DNA of 64,000 bases from Bactrocera neohumeralis. Taxonomy: Eukaryota; Arthropoda; Insecta; Diptera; Tephritidae. Each line of letters starts with the position of its first letter. Positions within the stretch are counted from its first letter, which is position 1. Position numbers and translations under genes: made by a program. The notes beneath the pieces are model-generated. The model worked only from the letters and a program-made list of their open reading frames with translations, did not search any database and was not told the DNA's origin. Positions 32,030-44,834 of this stretch are shown here, piece by piece. The stretch is taken from contig NC_065921.1 in NCBI RefSeq assembly GCF_024586455.1, positions 81,094,163-81,158,162 on the forward strand, written 5' to 3'.

Positions 32030-33435
32030 AGACTATATACTATATGAGAGTCTATCCCGCAACGTAACGGTCGTAGCGCAGTGGGGTAGTGCAAAGACAT
32101 CCCGAAAGGTTAATGGAGGGTACTGATTGTGGTACTTTCCCCGCTGCTATGGATTTTGGTGGTTAACGATAGTCTACTCTATTGTTGTTGTTCCTATAGT
32201 TAAAGGAAAATTTCTAAATACCGTCTTAGCGGTAACCGAATGGTATTTCAAAGTGGGTGAATAAAAAGGATTAGGCCGTCAACGCAAGTAAACTGAAATG
32301 TTTTAATTTACCAGGAGATATAAGATCCCAGATCTTACTCACTACTCATTTGGAGGCTCTCGTCTTCAACCCGTTGACAAGGTGAAATAACAGATAATTA
32401 ACCTTGATAAAAAGCTTACGTGGATGCCAAGTAACTAATGAGGTGGGAATAAGGTAGGTATTCTATAGCAATATAAGGAGCTATAGTGAAAAGGTTTTTA
32501 AGCCCAATAAAGGAAGTGACTTGGCTCTAAGAAACCGTAGTCGAACCAATAATGCTCTATGGTGTATTCGTTTGGTGGAGAGCGCTCGAAAAGTCTACAT
32601 TTCCTAAGAAGTTTGAACGTGTCCAAAGAGCGGGCTTATCGCATCTTCGGTGCAAAACGAACGCCATCAACAGTAGCACTTAATAACATTTTACACATAG
32701 AACTCGTCGCCTTACAGGCAGGTGTATTGCTGCAAAGTGTCTAAGGCTATGGAAGTTTAGTATATGAAGGTTTATGAACAAGAACACACCGAAATTCTTT
32801 CCTCCTTCAACTGCATTCTTGAAAACTTGGATCAATGTCCACTCGTGGCGGCTGTTTCTCCACTCACATGCCGACGAGGTATATGTGGATGGGAAGAAGT
32901 CGCTGGAGAAGAGGTGCAGTCAACTTTTTCTCGAAAGCGTCGAAGCTAGAAGGCAAATTTGGAGGTGGAGTTTTCTATAGAGAGCTCTGCGTTAGTCTAA
33001 GCTTTAGGCTACCGGACTACTGTAGTGCTTTCCTGGTAGGCGTACTGGTACTAAGTGCAGTAGTGACACGTCTCAAAAAGTGTTTATCCTCACAAGAAAT
33101 AGCATTCAACTATTTTATCATTAGACTCGTTTGAGCCCCGACCATTGCGGAGTCGCTGACAACTGCAAAACCGACAAGCTAGTAAGAGGGGCCACGCTCA
33201 CATTGCGATGGGACCGAGTTCGATCTCCATTGGCATCAAGACTGTGGTTTAAAAATCTCGGCAGCCTTACGTTCGGCGAACCAGCAGAGTTAGCAGAAAC
33301 TGACACTCTGACATTAGCCGTCACAACAAACTTGTGATAGGCTCAAAGCGCTTTGCCGATGTGTAAAAGTCTTATGATCTCTTACATGAGTGCGATCCCT
33401 GTCAGGACCGAGCTCTTAACCTAATCCAACCTAAA
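32030..33435 (+). mobile_element. Decayed RNase H-type LINE with a short foreign insertion
   Basis: Colinear with 10860-11720. RT remnants are at 32060-32175, the downstream RT region at 32290-32650 (VESARKVYIS, CPKSGLIASS), and an RNase H piece at 32870-33130 (ELCVSLSFRLPDYCSAFLVG). The C-terminal block lies at 33230-33370 and the 3' tail CTTAACCTAATCCAACCTAA at 33415. About 100 bp (32178-32280, starting TTGTTGTTGTTCC) interrupt the RT region and are absent from the 10.9-kb copy. That insertion looks like a separate small element. Many stops. Confidence 0.8.
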
Positions 33436-33901
33436 CTATGCTAGCAGAGTAAGTAAATTTATAAATTTACAGGAGTTTGTTGCGTAGAGTGTCAATACTT
33501 GACAGAAGGAACTAAAACCATAGTAGACATTCGAGTCTTTAGTTGGCTATTAATATGTGAGCCTTTATCTATTCATTTTTATATTGACGTACTTAGCTTT
33601 CATATCAGATATACATATAATCTGGTTAATGTCATCCATACCTGCAAAAGAAATAAAAAAATATATTAGAAAACTATTTATTTGTAGATGTATACATACA
33701 GGTATATTGGTGTACTATAATAATAAATAGCAAGCTTAAATTATTACTGTTAAGGTCCGACTTCATGTAAAAGTTGTTCGTTAATTTTAAGGACTTGCTC
33801 GAAACCAAAACAACACCGTTTTCGAACTGTCATATCATAATCATATTATTAAATTATGTGGGTTTATGTCGATTATATTTGTTAATATATGTATAAATAT
33901 A
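33436..33901. other. Intergenic DNA, no gene seen
   Basis: A+T-rich sequence without recognisable coding or repeat content apart from short ATACATACAGG-type words. Confidence 0.4.
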
Positions 33902-34066
33902 TTGTGACAAAAAAGTACCCGGAAATTGCTGCTCTAAACAAACTGGTTCACAGATCACCCTCATATTTGGCATAGTAATAATATGGACGGTCCTACCAGT
34001 TTCGAAAAATGAAATATCATTTACCCGCGAAATTTTATTACAATTTCCAGGTGCTTTTTGTCACAA
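33902..34066. mobile_element. 165-bp MITE with mariner-like ends
   Basis: The left end TTGTGACAAAAAAGTACCCG and the right end, which reads TTGTGACAAAAAGCACCTGG on the opposite strand, form terminal inverted repeats of about 28 bp with few mismatches. TA dinucleotides flank both ends (33900-33901 and 34067-34068). There is no coding capacity. Size, ends and TA duplication fit a non-autonomous Tc1/mariner derivative. Confidence 0.8.
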
Positions 34067-34955
34067 TATATATGTATATAGCATGATGTGTAGCTACTGT
34101 AATAGAAAATTTTGAACTTTATGAACAAAATGTACAACAATTACTTGAGTGCCCTCTGACTTATTTGTCACAATTCAGAAGCTTTAACTTTGAGTGCTTA
34201 ACAGCAGTAGCTTCCCACCAATGAGTTTGGCATTTACTTGGAAACTTTTGTTCTTTCTCTTTTCAACTACATACACATATTAGAAAAAGCCGCTATTGGT
34301 CATATGACACGCCACACTACCACATTTTTATGGTACTTTCCACCCACTTGCTTTGGAATTTCAGAGAATTTGCTCTAAATTTTTGAAAGTTTTAGCAGAG
34401 CAGTCAAGGAGGTGAAGTGTGCATGGCTTAGCAAATATGCTGTATAGAAATCGTCTGGAGATTAAGTGCAGAAGGCAGCAATTGTAAGGAGAAGCATATG
34501 TAGGCTTGCATATAAGCACATTTATGAGGTGGCTAATCCACATATGGCTGCATTTGAAAGTTAAGCAGCTGCTTACTTGAGTGCTTAAGGTCAAATATGC
34601 TATTTACAATTGCAGAAATAAAAGTTCGGCATATTGCTGTAGGTTGTACTGGAGTTTATGAATAAAATGTTGAAAATATTGTTTTTTGTTTAATTATGTA
34701 TACCTTATGAATGAGATTATGCATCAAGAATGCATAACAGTTTTTTGAATAAATATTTTTTTCAGTATTGACCACCATTTTCAAATTGTTACATTTTTTT
34801 TGAAACTTATGTGTTTCTGTGTAACTTTCTGTCTTAAGGTTATTCTACCACAATTTTTTTGAAGCGAAAAATAAGTGTTGCCATATAATAAATAAAACAA
34901 AAAAACCAAAAAAACATTTAACCGTGCATTTCTTATAGCAGGAAAGGCTGCAACA
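34067..34955. other. Intergenic DNA, no gene seen
   Basis: A minus-strand frame at 34361-34594 shows no motif. Otherwise A+T-rich single-copy-looking sequence. Confidence 0.4.
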
Positions 34956-35645
34956 ATTTTTTTGTCTTGATTTTGATCCGCCTGTTTATATGGCAGCTAT
35001 ATGCTATAGTTATCCGATCTGAACAATATGTTCGGAGTTTGTAGCATTGTCTATGGCAATAATCTATACCAGAGTTCGTGAAGATATTTTGCAAAATAAA
35101 AAAGTTTTCCATATAAGAGCTTGAATTGGATCGGCCAGTTTGTATGACAGCTATATGCTATAGTTATCTGATGTAAACAATTTCTGCGGTGAGTACACCA
35201 CTGCCTTAGACAATAATTCTAGTCAAATTTCGTGAGCATATCTCGTCAAATAAAAAAGTTTTCCATACAAGAGCTTGATTTGGATCGGTCAGTTTGTATT
35301 GCAGCTATATGCTATAGTTGATCAACTTGAAAAATTTGTTCAGAGATCATAGTGGAGCTTCAGATAATAATGTATGCCAAATTTTGTGTGTATATCTCGT
35401 CAAATGAAAAAGCTCTTCGTATAAGTACTTGATCCTTATTCAGTTTGTATGGCAACCATATACAATAGCGGTCCTATATCGGCGGCTTGGATCAATAAGC
35501 AACTACTTGACGTGTGCGAAATTTCGCGTATATTTGTATATAGTTTAATCAACTTAGCTCGGCATGCTGATAATTTATATATACCATATACTTTATAGGG
35601 TCTTCGTGGTTACCTTCTGCTTAGTTCAAATTTAAAATATCCTGT
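34956..35645 (+). mobile_element. Helitron-like element with tandem core, copy 3
   Basis: About four core units (phrases such as CAGTTTGTATGACAGCTATA, TTTCGTGAGCATATCTCGTC, AAAAGTTTTCCATACAAGAG) are followed by the family tail (CTTAGCTCGGCATGCTGATA, then CTTTATAGGGTCTTCGTGG). The end reads AAATATCCTGTTC near 35635. Non-coding. Confidence 0.75.
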
Positions 35646-36334
35646 TCAAGTTATAAAAATGACGCGTTTGAAGTAAAAAACTGTACTTTAAGTTAAAAAA
35701 TAGCAGACTAAACCGAAATTTGTTTAATCTATTCAATATTCTTCACTATTTCAATATAAAATTTCGCTAAAAGTTTGCAAACAAAATAAAATACTACCGC
35801 GACGAGTAAAAGAATAATAAGATTAGTAGCTCAAAAGAAGGTCAAGAATTATTAATAAATGGAATACACAAGAAAATTGTATTGAAAATGGCGCAAATGG
35901 ATTTCTGTGCTACAAACTAAATGCAACAGACATACACACACTGCCCACACACACAAGCATAAATACATAGTTTGCTAAAATCCTTATACTCTACGCCACA
36001 GAATTGTCGACGATGTGGGTGAAGGTGAGTCCTTGCATTCTGCAGGTTTTTGCCGTTTAATAAATTTCTGCGCGCAATGACATGTTCGAGTGTAATTAGT
36101 TCTAAAAGAATGCGGTGTGCTATTAATTGGAGAGGAGAGTTGGAACAAGAACAAAACTTCAATGAGAAAAATTCTGTAAGATTCTTATAATTCTAGAGCA
36201 GTGAAAAGTGCAGTAGTGGTTGATTGTATATCTTGCTCTTTCCCATACTTTTTTTCTAAGAGCATAGATTTAGATTATGATTTTGAAGATATATTCTCGA
36301 TTTAAGGTTCAGTTTAACCAAAAGAATCCCTCTA
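35646..36334. other. Intergenic DNA, no gene seen
   Basis: A minus-strand frame (35917-36162) lacks recognisable features; the rest is A+T-rich spacer. Confidence 0.4.
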
Positions 36335-36725
36335 GACTTTTTGTAATGAGACAGATAATTGTCTAATTATTGTGTTATAAACTCGAGTTTATGACAATGT
36401 GGTGTTTATCATTAAACACCACTCTCGAATATGGAGTTTATAATTGTAATGTGACAAAACATGGTCTAATCATTGTCTCATAAACTCGAGTTTATAAAAA
36501 TTTGGTGTTTATCATTACGCCCCACTCTCGTATGTGGAGTTTATGATTGTAATATGACAGATCATTATCTAATTATTGTATTGAAAACTCGAGTTTATGA
36601 CAATGTGGTGTTTATCATTAAACACCACTCTCGTATATGGAGTTTATGATTGTAATATGACAGATCATTATCTAATTATTGTATTGAAAACTCGAGTTTA
36701 TGATAATGTGGTTTTTATCATTATT
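36335..36725. repeat. 103-bp tandem array with two palindromes per unit
   Basis: Four units are marked by AACTCGAGTT at 36379, 36483, 36586 and 36689 (spacing 104, 103, 103). Each unit holds the palindrome AACTCGAGTT and, in the best copies, the hairpin GGTGTTTATCATTAAACACC. A further isolated AACTCGAGTT is at about 36819. It has no coding potential and does not match any transposon I know. Confidence 0.85.
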
Positions 36726-37479
36726 TATAAAGAAAATTTTAAATAAAACTCACACTACGTTAAACCTATCGAGCCCTGAGATGGTCGTCGATGGTGTTTC
36801 AGAAATGGAAAACCTTAAACTCGAGTTTATGAAGAAAGTCTCAGTACCGTCCTTATATCATACAATCAAAATAGACCGCTAGAATAATCTGAAACCCCTT
36901 CACCATTCAATGGCCTCAAAACTTGTTAACCCCTATGAATACCCTTAACTACAAACGCGAGAAGGCCGAAGCGAAAAAAAAGAAACTCAGTGGCCATAAA
37001 CCCATTTATTTGGCGGTCACAAGCATTGTTTGACTTCACTACGCCTTCATATGCAAAGCAAATATCAGCGTTGCCATAGCTGTCGGACTAATATTGACAC
37101 ATTGCCGCCGACAGCAAAGTTTCGCAGGCAATATGAATATACGGTTAAAAATGGTGAAAAAATGTGGAATATTTTTTCATGAAACTTTATGGTGTTTGTA
37201 TGTGAAAAAAGAAGAAAGTGACGAAAAAAATGTAGTTGTTTGCGACAGTTCGTGCTTTTGCAGGCAAAACGTGGACACACATAACTGTATATGTGTAAGT
37301 ATGAGAACGCTTGAATTTTTATATCCTGAACAGGATTAGTTCGGTTTGTCACGATGTTTGTAACATGCGAAAAGAGTTGAAAGCGCTATAAAGTATATAT
37401 TTAAATGATCAACGTGAATGAGTTGAGTCGATTTAGTCTTGTTTCATGTCTACATATGCGAACAAGTCCCTAAGTTTTT
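36726..37479. other. Intergenic DNA, no gene seen
   Basis: Opposed open frames at 37065-37352 (minus) and 37094-37339 (plus) overlap almost fully and have no domain, so neither is supported. Confidence 0.4.
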
Positions 37480-38150
37480 CAGTTATCAACCTGAAATTTT
37501 GCACACTTCATTTTCTCCTCAAAAAGTGCCACATTTGTGGGAACCGCCGATATCGGACCACATTGGCATATAGCTGCCATACAAACTGAACGACCGAAAT
37601 CAAGTGCTTGCATGAACTTTTTTTGTATTTGAAGAGATATTTTCTTGAAATTTGGCACAGATTGTTATTTGAAGCACCACTATAACCTGCGTAAAAATTA
37701 TTCAGATCAGACCATTATAACATATAGCTGCCATATAAACTGACCGATCAAACTTAATTCATTGTATGGATAACTTTTTTATTTGACAAGATATCTTTAC
37801 GAAATTTGGCACACATTATTACTTAAGGCATACCTACAATCTCTAAAAAAATTGTTCAGATTGAAGAAATATAGCATATAGCAGTCATACAAAATAACCG
37901 ACCACACTCAATTTCTTGTAAGGAAAAATTTTTAATTTAACAAGGTATCGTCACGAAATTTGACATAGATTGTTACTCAAGAAATGGTTACAATCTCTGC
38001 AAAAATTGCTCCGATCGGACTACTATAGCATATAGCTGCCATATAAACTAACCGTTCAAAATCACAAATAACATCTCTTCAAACCATTTTATGCTATAAA
38101 AATGCACCTGTGTAGGGTATTTTATCCATGGTTAACGTTTTTTCTTGTTT
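37480..38150 (-). mobile_element. Helitron-like element with tandem core, copy 4 (inverted)
   Basis: Core units appear in complement (CATATAGCTGCCATACAAAC, CATATAGCTGCCATATAAAC) about four times. The head lies at the right end: on the minus strand it reads AAACAAGAAAAAACGTTAAC followed by an ATACCCTACACAGGTGCAT phrase. Confidence 0.75.
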
Positions 38151-38789
38151 ACTTATGATTTTTCAAATAAATAGCTTTCCAAAGCTGTGTGTGTGTGTGC
38201 TTAGCGAGCCTGCCAGCTCGTATATCTCAGGATATTGCTAGTTTTCTAAAACTTTCCAACAACTGACATTCATTGCGCCACCAAATATGAAATGTGACAT
38301 ATGTACGTGTGTATATATGCATATGTTTTCCGGCAATTCATGCGCTTTGTGATTCACACAAATGAAATAAAATTAAAATGCGGCATTTCTAAGTGACAAT
38401 AAGGCAATTGAAGTGCGAGTTGTGCTGCTAAATATTTGCGCATTTTCGCACATTTCGGCGCAAACAATGAACGATTTATGCAAATTGTTACTCAAACTCA
38501 AGCATGTGTATCTAGCAGTATTTATATGTGTGCATGGCTGAGTCAAAAACGTAGTGAATGTGTGAAGAAAAGTTTGGCTGAGCCGAGCTGACACTGCGTA
38601 TGAGTAACATATTGTTTGCGTTTGTGGGGTGCAACAAGTAAGAGAGAGAATTATACTGAAGAAAGTGTATGTTTGAAGCATATCATGGCTGCTGTGTGTT
38701 ATATTTCAGTGTTTTTAGGATGCTGATCTTTCTTATAGCTATTACTTTAGTTATAAATCGGACTTTATAAGTGCTGCTTGTCTGCTGGC
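38151..38789. other. Intergenic DNA with GT microsatellite
   Basis: Contains a short GT run at about 38186-38200 and a CACTGCGTATGAGTAACAT motif at 38592 that recurs elsewhere in the window. The minus-strand frame 38373-38681 has no motif. Confidence 0.4.
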
Positions 38790-39645
38790 TTTAGTTATCT
38801 TTATCTCGCGTGGTATAAGTGCTATTGAATTTTTCAAATGTGGAGATATTTTCACGAAATTTGGCACGGATCATTATCTGAAGTAATTATGCAATCTCCG
38901 AAAAAAATTGTTTCGATCGGACTGCTACAACATATAGCTGCCATACGAACTGGTCGATAGAAATAAAGTACTTGTATGAAAAACTTTTTCATTTGTGAAG
39001 ATATTTTCATGAAATTTGGCTTAAATTATTCTTTAAGACAATGCTGCAATCTCCGAAGAAATTGTTCAGATCCGATCACTATGACGTAAAGCTGTCATAC
39101 AAACTGAACGATTCGAATGGAGTGCTTGTATGAAAAACTTTTTTGTTTTACGAGATATCCTCACGAAATTTGACTTGGTTTATTTTCTAAGGCAGTGGTG
39201 TACTCTTCGAAGAAATTATTTAGTTCGGATGACTATAGCATCTAGCTGTCATACAAACTGGCTTATCTACAGCAAGCTCTTATATGGAAAACTTTTTTGT
39301 TTGATGAGATATCCTCACAACATTTGACATGGATTCTTGTCTAAAGAAGTGATGAACTCTCTGAAGAAATTATTTAGATCGGATGACTATAGCGTATAGC
39401 TGTCATACAAATTGACCTATCCATATCAAGCACTTATATGAAAAGTTTTTTATTTTACAAGGTATCTTCAGGAAATAAGCACACATTTATTATACAATGC
39501 ATTGCTATAATATCTGGAAAAATTTTTTCAGATCGGACCACTATAGCATATAGCTAGCAAATAAACTGATCCATCAAAATCAAGAGAAAAATCTCTTTAT
39601 TGCATTTTATGTGGTGTTATAACTACCGTGGCACCGAAGTTAACG
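38790..39645 (-). mobile_element. Helitron-like element with tandem core, copy 5 (inverted)
   Basis: About five complement core units are present (CATATAGCTGCCATACGAAC, TAAAGCTGTCATACAAACTG, CTAGCTGTCATACAAACTGG and others). The head at the right end reads, on the minus strand, ACGTTAACTTCGGTGCCACG. It is oriented like copy 4 and lies about 0.6 kb from it. Confidence 0.75.
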
Positions 39646-40845
39646 TTTTACTTATTATTAGCTGCAGTCGTCTTAATGTGAACTTTATACGTAAGAATCT
39701 GAGTAATATTTTCCTTAACCGCAAGCATGACAAAGCTCTGTTTATCTTTTGCTTAAATGACTTAACTTTTGCCCAACTAAATAAATATGAACTGCATTTG
39801 CTTCCAACAAAGTTGTTATAACGATATTAATGTAAATGAAGGTCAAGCGCATTATCACATATATGTAGGTATGTATTTATATACAAACATACATACACGC
39901 ACACATATGTATATACATTCAATTGTATTAATTTACTTATGACATTTGTTGACTTTGGCCATGGAGCTAAAGTTCGCCTGGTGCCAGTGCCATTCAATGC
40001 ATAGGAAACACACACTCACATATGTGTGTATGTGTATGTGTGTAGGTGAGTGCGCCAAACTGTCAGGTGCATTCTAGATATGCCACGCACACAGATGTTA
40101 TAATAAACGAAACGCCATGGAGCATACACACTTGAACCGCCGGCGTGGGAAAAGTGAAGAACTGAAGTGTGCGCTGAGCGGACTGTTGTAGCGCCAAAGA
40201 ATATCAAGGACATCTAGACAGGCATGGCATCGCATGGCATGGCACAAAGCGCTCCGTCGTTTGTTTTGTATTGCAAAACGAAAAAAAAAACACTAACTGA
40301 ACTGATAGCGATAGCTTTATTTCAATGTTATTGTTGATTTGCCGGTTGTATGTGTGAGTGGGTGCATGTGTTTGCAGGTGTATGAGTGCCAGCTTGCATG
40401 TGTGCTGCAGCGAAAGCGGAGCGCCCGCGTTGCATGCAATTGCTAGCACAATAAACGCACACTGCTACACACATAGATTTTCCTACACACATACACATAA
40501 TTTCATCGTCACACGTACGTGTATTCACACACATACGCTTTTAAATGCGGATGCGCGTTGATGACATGCACTGTATTGCATTGAATACGAAATATTTTTA
40601 GTGTGTGTCTATTTTCTTTTTGCTGCTTTCAGTTGTAATATTTTATTGATAAAACTTATGATATTTCCGGCATTGGCTCGCTTGCACGCACACTTGTTCA
40701 CATTTGTTAACGTAAAGTGGCATTTGTATTTTATTGCATTCTTGTCGTGAGTGAGTTTTTAACATTGTCGAGCGCAGACGTTTTCAAGGACTTTAGCGGG
40801 TGCTGACTTTTATGTGCACACAGCCGTTTACAGTCGACGAAAAAT
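39646..40845. other. Intergenic DNA rich in CA/TG simple repeats
   Basis: Dense CACACATA/TGTGTATG words at 39880-40040 and 40340-40530 create several overlapping short frames on both strands. None has a domain or stands out from the composition. Confidence 0.45.
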
Positions 40846-41445
40846 GTTTAGCAATAAATTCCTTTCAAGCAGTTGATTTTGATCGTTCAGTTTGTATGGC
40901 AGCTATATGTTATAGTTGCTCGATCTGAATAATTTCTTCAGAGATTGCAGTGTTGTCTTAGAAAATAACACATGCCAAATTTCGTGAAGATATCTCTTCA
41001 AATGTAAACGTTTTCCTTACAAGGACTTTTAATTTGATAGGTCACTTTGTATGGCAGCTATATGTTATAGTTGCTCGATCTGAATAATTTCTTCAGAGAT
41101 TGCAGTGTTGTCTTAGAAAATAACACATGCCAAATTTCGTGAATATATCTCGTCAAATTAAAAAGTTTTCCATACAAGCACTTGATACCGATCGTTTAGT
41201 TTGTATGGCAGCTATATGTAATAGTGACCCGATATCGTTGGCTCCGATAAATAAGCAGCTCATTAGAGTGAAAAGAATGTGTGAAAAATTTCAGTTCGAT
41301 ATCTCAGAAAACTAAGGAATTCGTTCGCATTTATACAGAGAGACGGACTAACATGGCTAAATTGACTCAGCTGGTCATGCTGATCATTTGCATATATATT
41401 TTATAGTATCTTTGACATATTGGGTGTTACAAACTTAATATATCC
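40846..41445 (+). mobile_element. Helitron-like element with tandem core, copy 6
   Basis: Three core units (CAGTTTGTATGGCAGCTATA near 40888 and 41198, and CACTTTGTATGGCAGCTATA near 41044) are followed by the tail ACTAACATGGCTAAATTGAC, then CATGCTGATCATTTGCATAT and a CTTAATATATCCTATTC end. The first two units share a near-identical stretch of over 80 bases, suggesting recent unit duplication. Confidence 0.8.
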
Positions 41446-41700
41446 TATTCATGGCATACAAATTTCATGACATTTGAGGCTATTAATAAAAAAAAAAAAA
41501 AAACAAATCACAAGAAATGCTTGGTCTAAAATTTTTAAGTAGAGAGAAAGAGAAAGAAAAATTGTATTACTAAGCAAAAATGTCCAAAATTCAACTGGTA
41601 TTAAAAAATTATAGTTTTGCTGTATTCTGTGCGGCTGGAAAAATAGATGATTGCACGGTGGACGGTTCCGCAGTCTATAGTTGAACTTGTGGAACACCTT
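41446..41700. other. Spacer between two mobile elements
   Basis: A+T-rich DNA with an A15-type run at about 41487 and no recognisable gene. Confidence 0.35.
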
Positions 41701-42660
41701 TCAAAACCAAGAATCGCACTTACTGCTTAACTGTTTTGCTTTCTTTGGGCTAAAACTGAAATAACTTCACTCTCTCAACTTCTCAAAAAGAACAGTGATT
41801 GAGAAGACCGTGGAGAGTCATTCGCTGCAACACGGACTGACGTATGGAACAACTTGGCGCAATTTACGTTGAGATTTTAAATTGAAAGCTTACAAAGTAC
41901 AGCTTGTGCAAGAACTAAAGCCGCTCGATCCTCCGACATCGCTTCGCTTTATGGGCTTTTGAATAGTTCCAAGAAGATCCGATATTTTCGAGCCAAACTT
42001 TTTTGCAGCTGAGGCCCTTTTCTGGCTCAGCGGGTATGAAAACAAACAAAATAGCCGTATTTGGGGCGAAGAGCAACCTGAAGAGATTAAAGAGCTGCCA
42101 TTTCATGTAGAAAAAACAACGGTTTGGCGAATTATCGGTTTCTATTTCATCATAAATGATGCCGGTGAGAATGTAACAGTTTATTTAATACCTGAAATGG
42201 AAGTTCCTTATGTCAGCGATATTTGGATTTGACAAGACGGCTTTACTTCCCATACATCGCATCAGTCAATGGATTTATTGAAAGAACACTTTGGTGAGGA
42301 GATAATTTCACGTTTTGGGCCGATCGAGTGGCCAACAAGACTGTGTGATATCATACCATTAGACTTTTCCTGTGGGATATATGTAAAGTCCAAAGTCTAT
42401 GCGAACTATCCAGTTTCAATTCAGGCCTTTGAGAAAATTATCAATCGTGTCATTCGCCAGTTACTAGTCGAAGTGCTCGAACGAGTCATCGAAAATTGGA
42501 CTCAACGGATGGACCCTATGAGACATAGCCGCGGCCAACATTGGAAAGAGATAGTCTTCAAGAAATTAATGCCAAAGAATGTTCTTTCGAATGATAATAA
42601 ACATTTCCCATTCAATTCGAAATGTATGTGTTTTTTTCTTTAAAAAAGTATGCACCTCGA
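41701..42660 (+). pseudogene. Tc1/mariner-superfamily transposase pseudogene, copy C
   Basis: Plus strand. A decayed catalytic region from about 41990 can be read as a transposase core through SGYENKQNSRIWGEEQPEE and ENVTVYLIPEMEVPYVSDIW, with a stop inside the WFQQDG block (TTTGGATTTGACAAGACGGC at 42221). It then opens at 42269-42643: MDLLKEHFGEEIISRFGPIE, IIPLDF, GIYVKSKVYAN, ENWTQRMDPMRHSRGQHWKE. The last part matches copy B at 22785-23078. The upstream ~250 bases hold N-terminal remnants. It is of the insect family often annotated DUF4817. Dead. Confidence 0.85.
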
Positions 42661-44079
42661 AAGTGAACCATTGAACGCCTGAATATATGCTAACAAATTC
42701 ATTTGCTTAAATGCTTTCTTCTTTATTTAAGTGCATTAAAATTTATTTTATTACACAAATCGATCGCTGATAATATGACATTCGCAAGCTCATATCTAAG
42801 CTTTCAATATTTATATAAACTGCCATTCTGAACTGAGAATAATTGCAGTGTTTGCCAAAATGCTTTTCCGAAAAAGTTGTCGCAGTTAATGTGGCAAGCT
42901 GCCAATGAAAGCCAATAAAGGCATAAAAGCCTTTAGCTTGAAATTTTCGTTATGTAAGCTTACGTTCAGCACATTCGTTCATTAACTGTTTATCTGGACG
43001 ACAATCAAATTGCACTTCATGGCTAATAATAAGGGCTTATTGACAGCTGGGATTAGGTTAGCTGCGCTTGGCAAATATTATAATGAACGAGCTGTGGTTG
43101 TTGTAAATTGGAAATGTTGTAGGCTTACATACATATATGTTTGTTTATGTTGAAGTTATATTCTTGTACACAAATTTAGTAAGGCTTAAGCATATCAGGA
43201 GTTGCCTTGGCATATTTATTGTACTAATTGATGCATTAATAAAATTTGAAGCTGCTGCCTGCAAGGCATTTTACTAGCACATGAAATCAACTGAAATGTG
43301 TAAAACATTTGTGTATGTATGTGTGTGTGTATTTTACGCTTTTATATGTGCCACTCAATTATCTGCAAGCTCTTCTTGTATATTATTATTCTCAAAATAA
43401 ACAATTAATTTGTCAGCGTGCAGCAATTTCTTTGTGCTCAACAACTCGAGGCATGTCTTAATAACAATGACACTAAATTAATTTGCCTGCAAGTAAAAGT
43501 TGGCATGAGAGAGATTTTCGGCAGCATCATATGCATACTAAATTAATTTGTATTGACAACAGTTGCTTTTGGTATTTGCCGCTCAATTTTCGTTGTCACC
43601 AGCAACAGAATAAATGACTATACTCGAGCTCAACTTGAGCTGTGAACAGCTGTTGGCTCTTGTTCGGGTTTTATTAAACATTTATGTGTGTCTAACACGA
43701 GCACCTAGCAAATTATTATTACAATAAAGCAAACATTTTATTACAACAAAGCAAACATTTTATTACAACCAAAGCTATGCATAACGAAGCGGCAACAACA
43801 AGTGCGCACAACTATTGTTTGGGTTTCTGTGTAAACGTGTAATATGGCATGTTAGAACTGGAGTCTGCAAGTGCTTAAAGCCTTAATGACATGCTTGACT
43901 CAACTACTGCTCGGTTGTTGAGTTCGCTGTTGTTGTTGCTGAAGTGTGTAGGTTGTGTGTGTGTTGTGAAAATGGCCGGCAGCAATGAATATTTGTGCAT
44001 AAATATGCGACAGTCCAAGTTGGACTTCGTTACAACGACAAGTGACTACAATTTAATTAACTACTTTATGATTGTGGAT
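42661..44079. other. Intergenic DNA, no gene seen
   Basis: A+T-rich, with a small duplicated phrase near 43725-43765 (AGCAAACATTTTATTACAAC twice). The open frame 43891-44082 has no domain. Confidence 0.4.
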
Positions 44080-44640
44080 TAATAAATGTTTTTTTTTTAT
44101 ATTTTTTAACAGCTTATTTCTTATTTCTTATATTGAAATATGCATATGGTTACCTAAAATGCAAAACAACGTATTATCAAAAATATCTATATTGAGCTTT
44201 TTATTGCTTACGATTCACTGCATCTTATTATATATTGTATGCATAAAATTTAAGCTTGCGCTATCACATATACCTATTATATAACTAATATATAACCATT
44301 ATATAACCAATATGTAACTATTATATAACTAATGTATAACCATATTATAATCAAAACTAAAATTTTTTTTTCAATATAATGATATATGTATCTATCTATC
44401 AGATATACCCAATATATAACTAATATATAAGTAATATATAACCATTATATAACCAATATATAACTAATACATAACTAATGTATAACCATATTATAATCAA
44501 AACTCAAAATTTTTTTTCAATATGATGATATATGTATCTATCTATCAGATATACCCAATATATAACTAATATTTAACCAATAAAAATACAATATATAACC
44601 AAAACTCTTAATTATGTTTCAATAAGATGATATATTTCTT
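44080..44640 (+). repeat. ATATAACCAAT repeat block with MITE-like start
   Basis: Starts with an end-like stretch around 44153-44225 (CCTAAAATGCAAAACAACGT, then TTTTTATTGCTTACGATTCA) that recurs in complement at 58833-58908. It then runs into many short tandem words of the form TATATAACCAATATATAACT. A longer unit (TATAACCATATTATAATCAA followed by GATATATGTATCTATCTATC) is present twice, near 44335 and 44483. This is a dispersed A+T-rich non-coding element; the open frame 44072-44284 falls in it and is not a gene. Confidence 0.65.
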
Positions 44641-44834
44641 TAAATAATTATATAAATAACTTTTTTATCTTATTATGAAATAATTTGATATCTTTTTGAA
44701 CTCATTGCATTACATTTAAACTTGTCCGCTATGCAATTGATATTAACTAGTCGGAGTTGGACCAGTTCAGAGTTTGGTGCAATTTGTAATATATATTTTC
44801 AAACGGTTGGCAAATTTTAAGTTAAAATTTCGCA

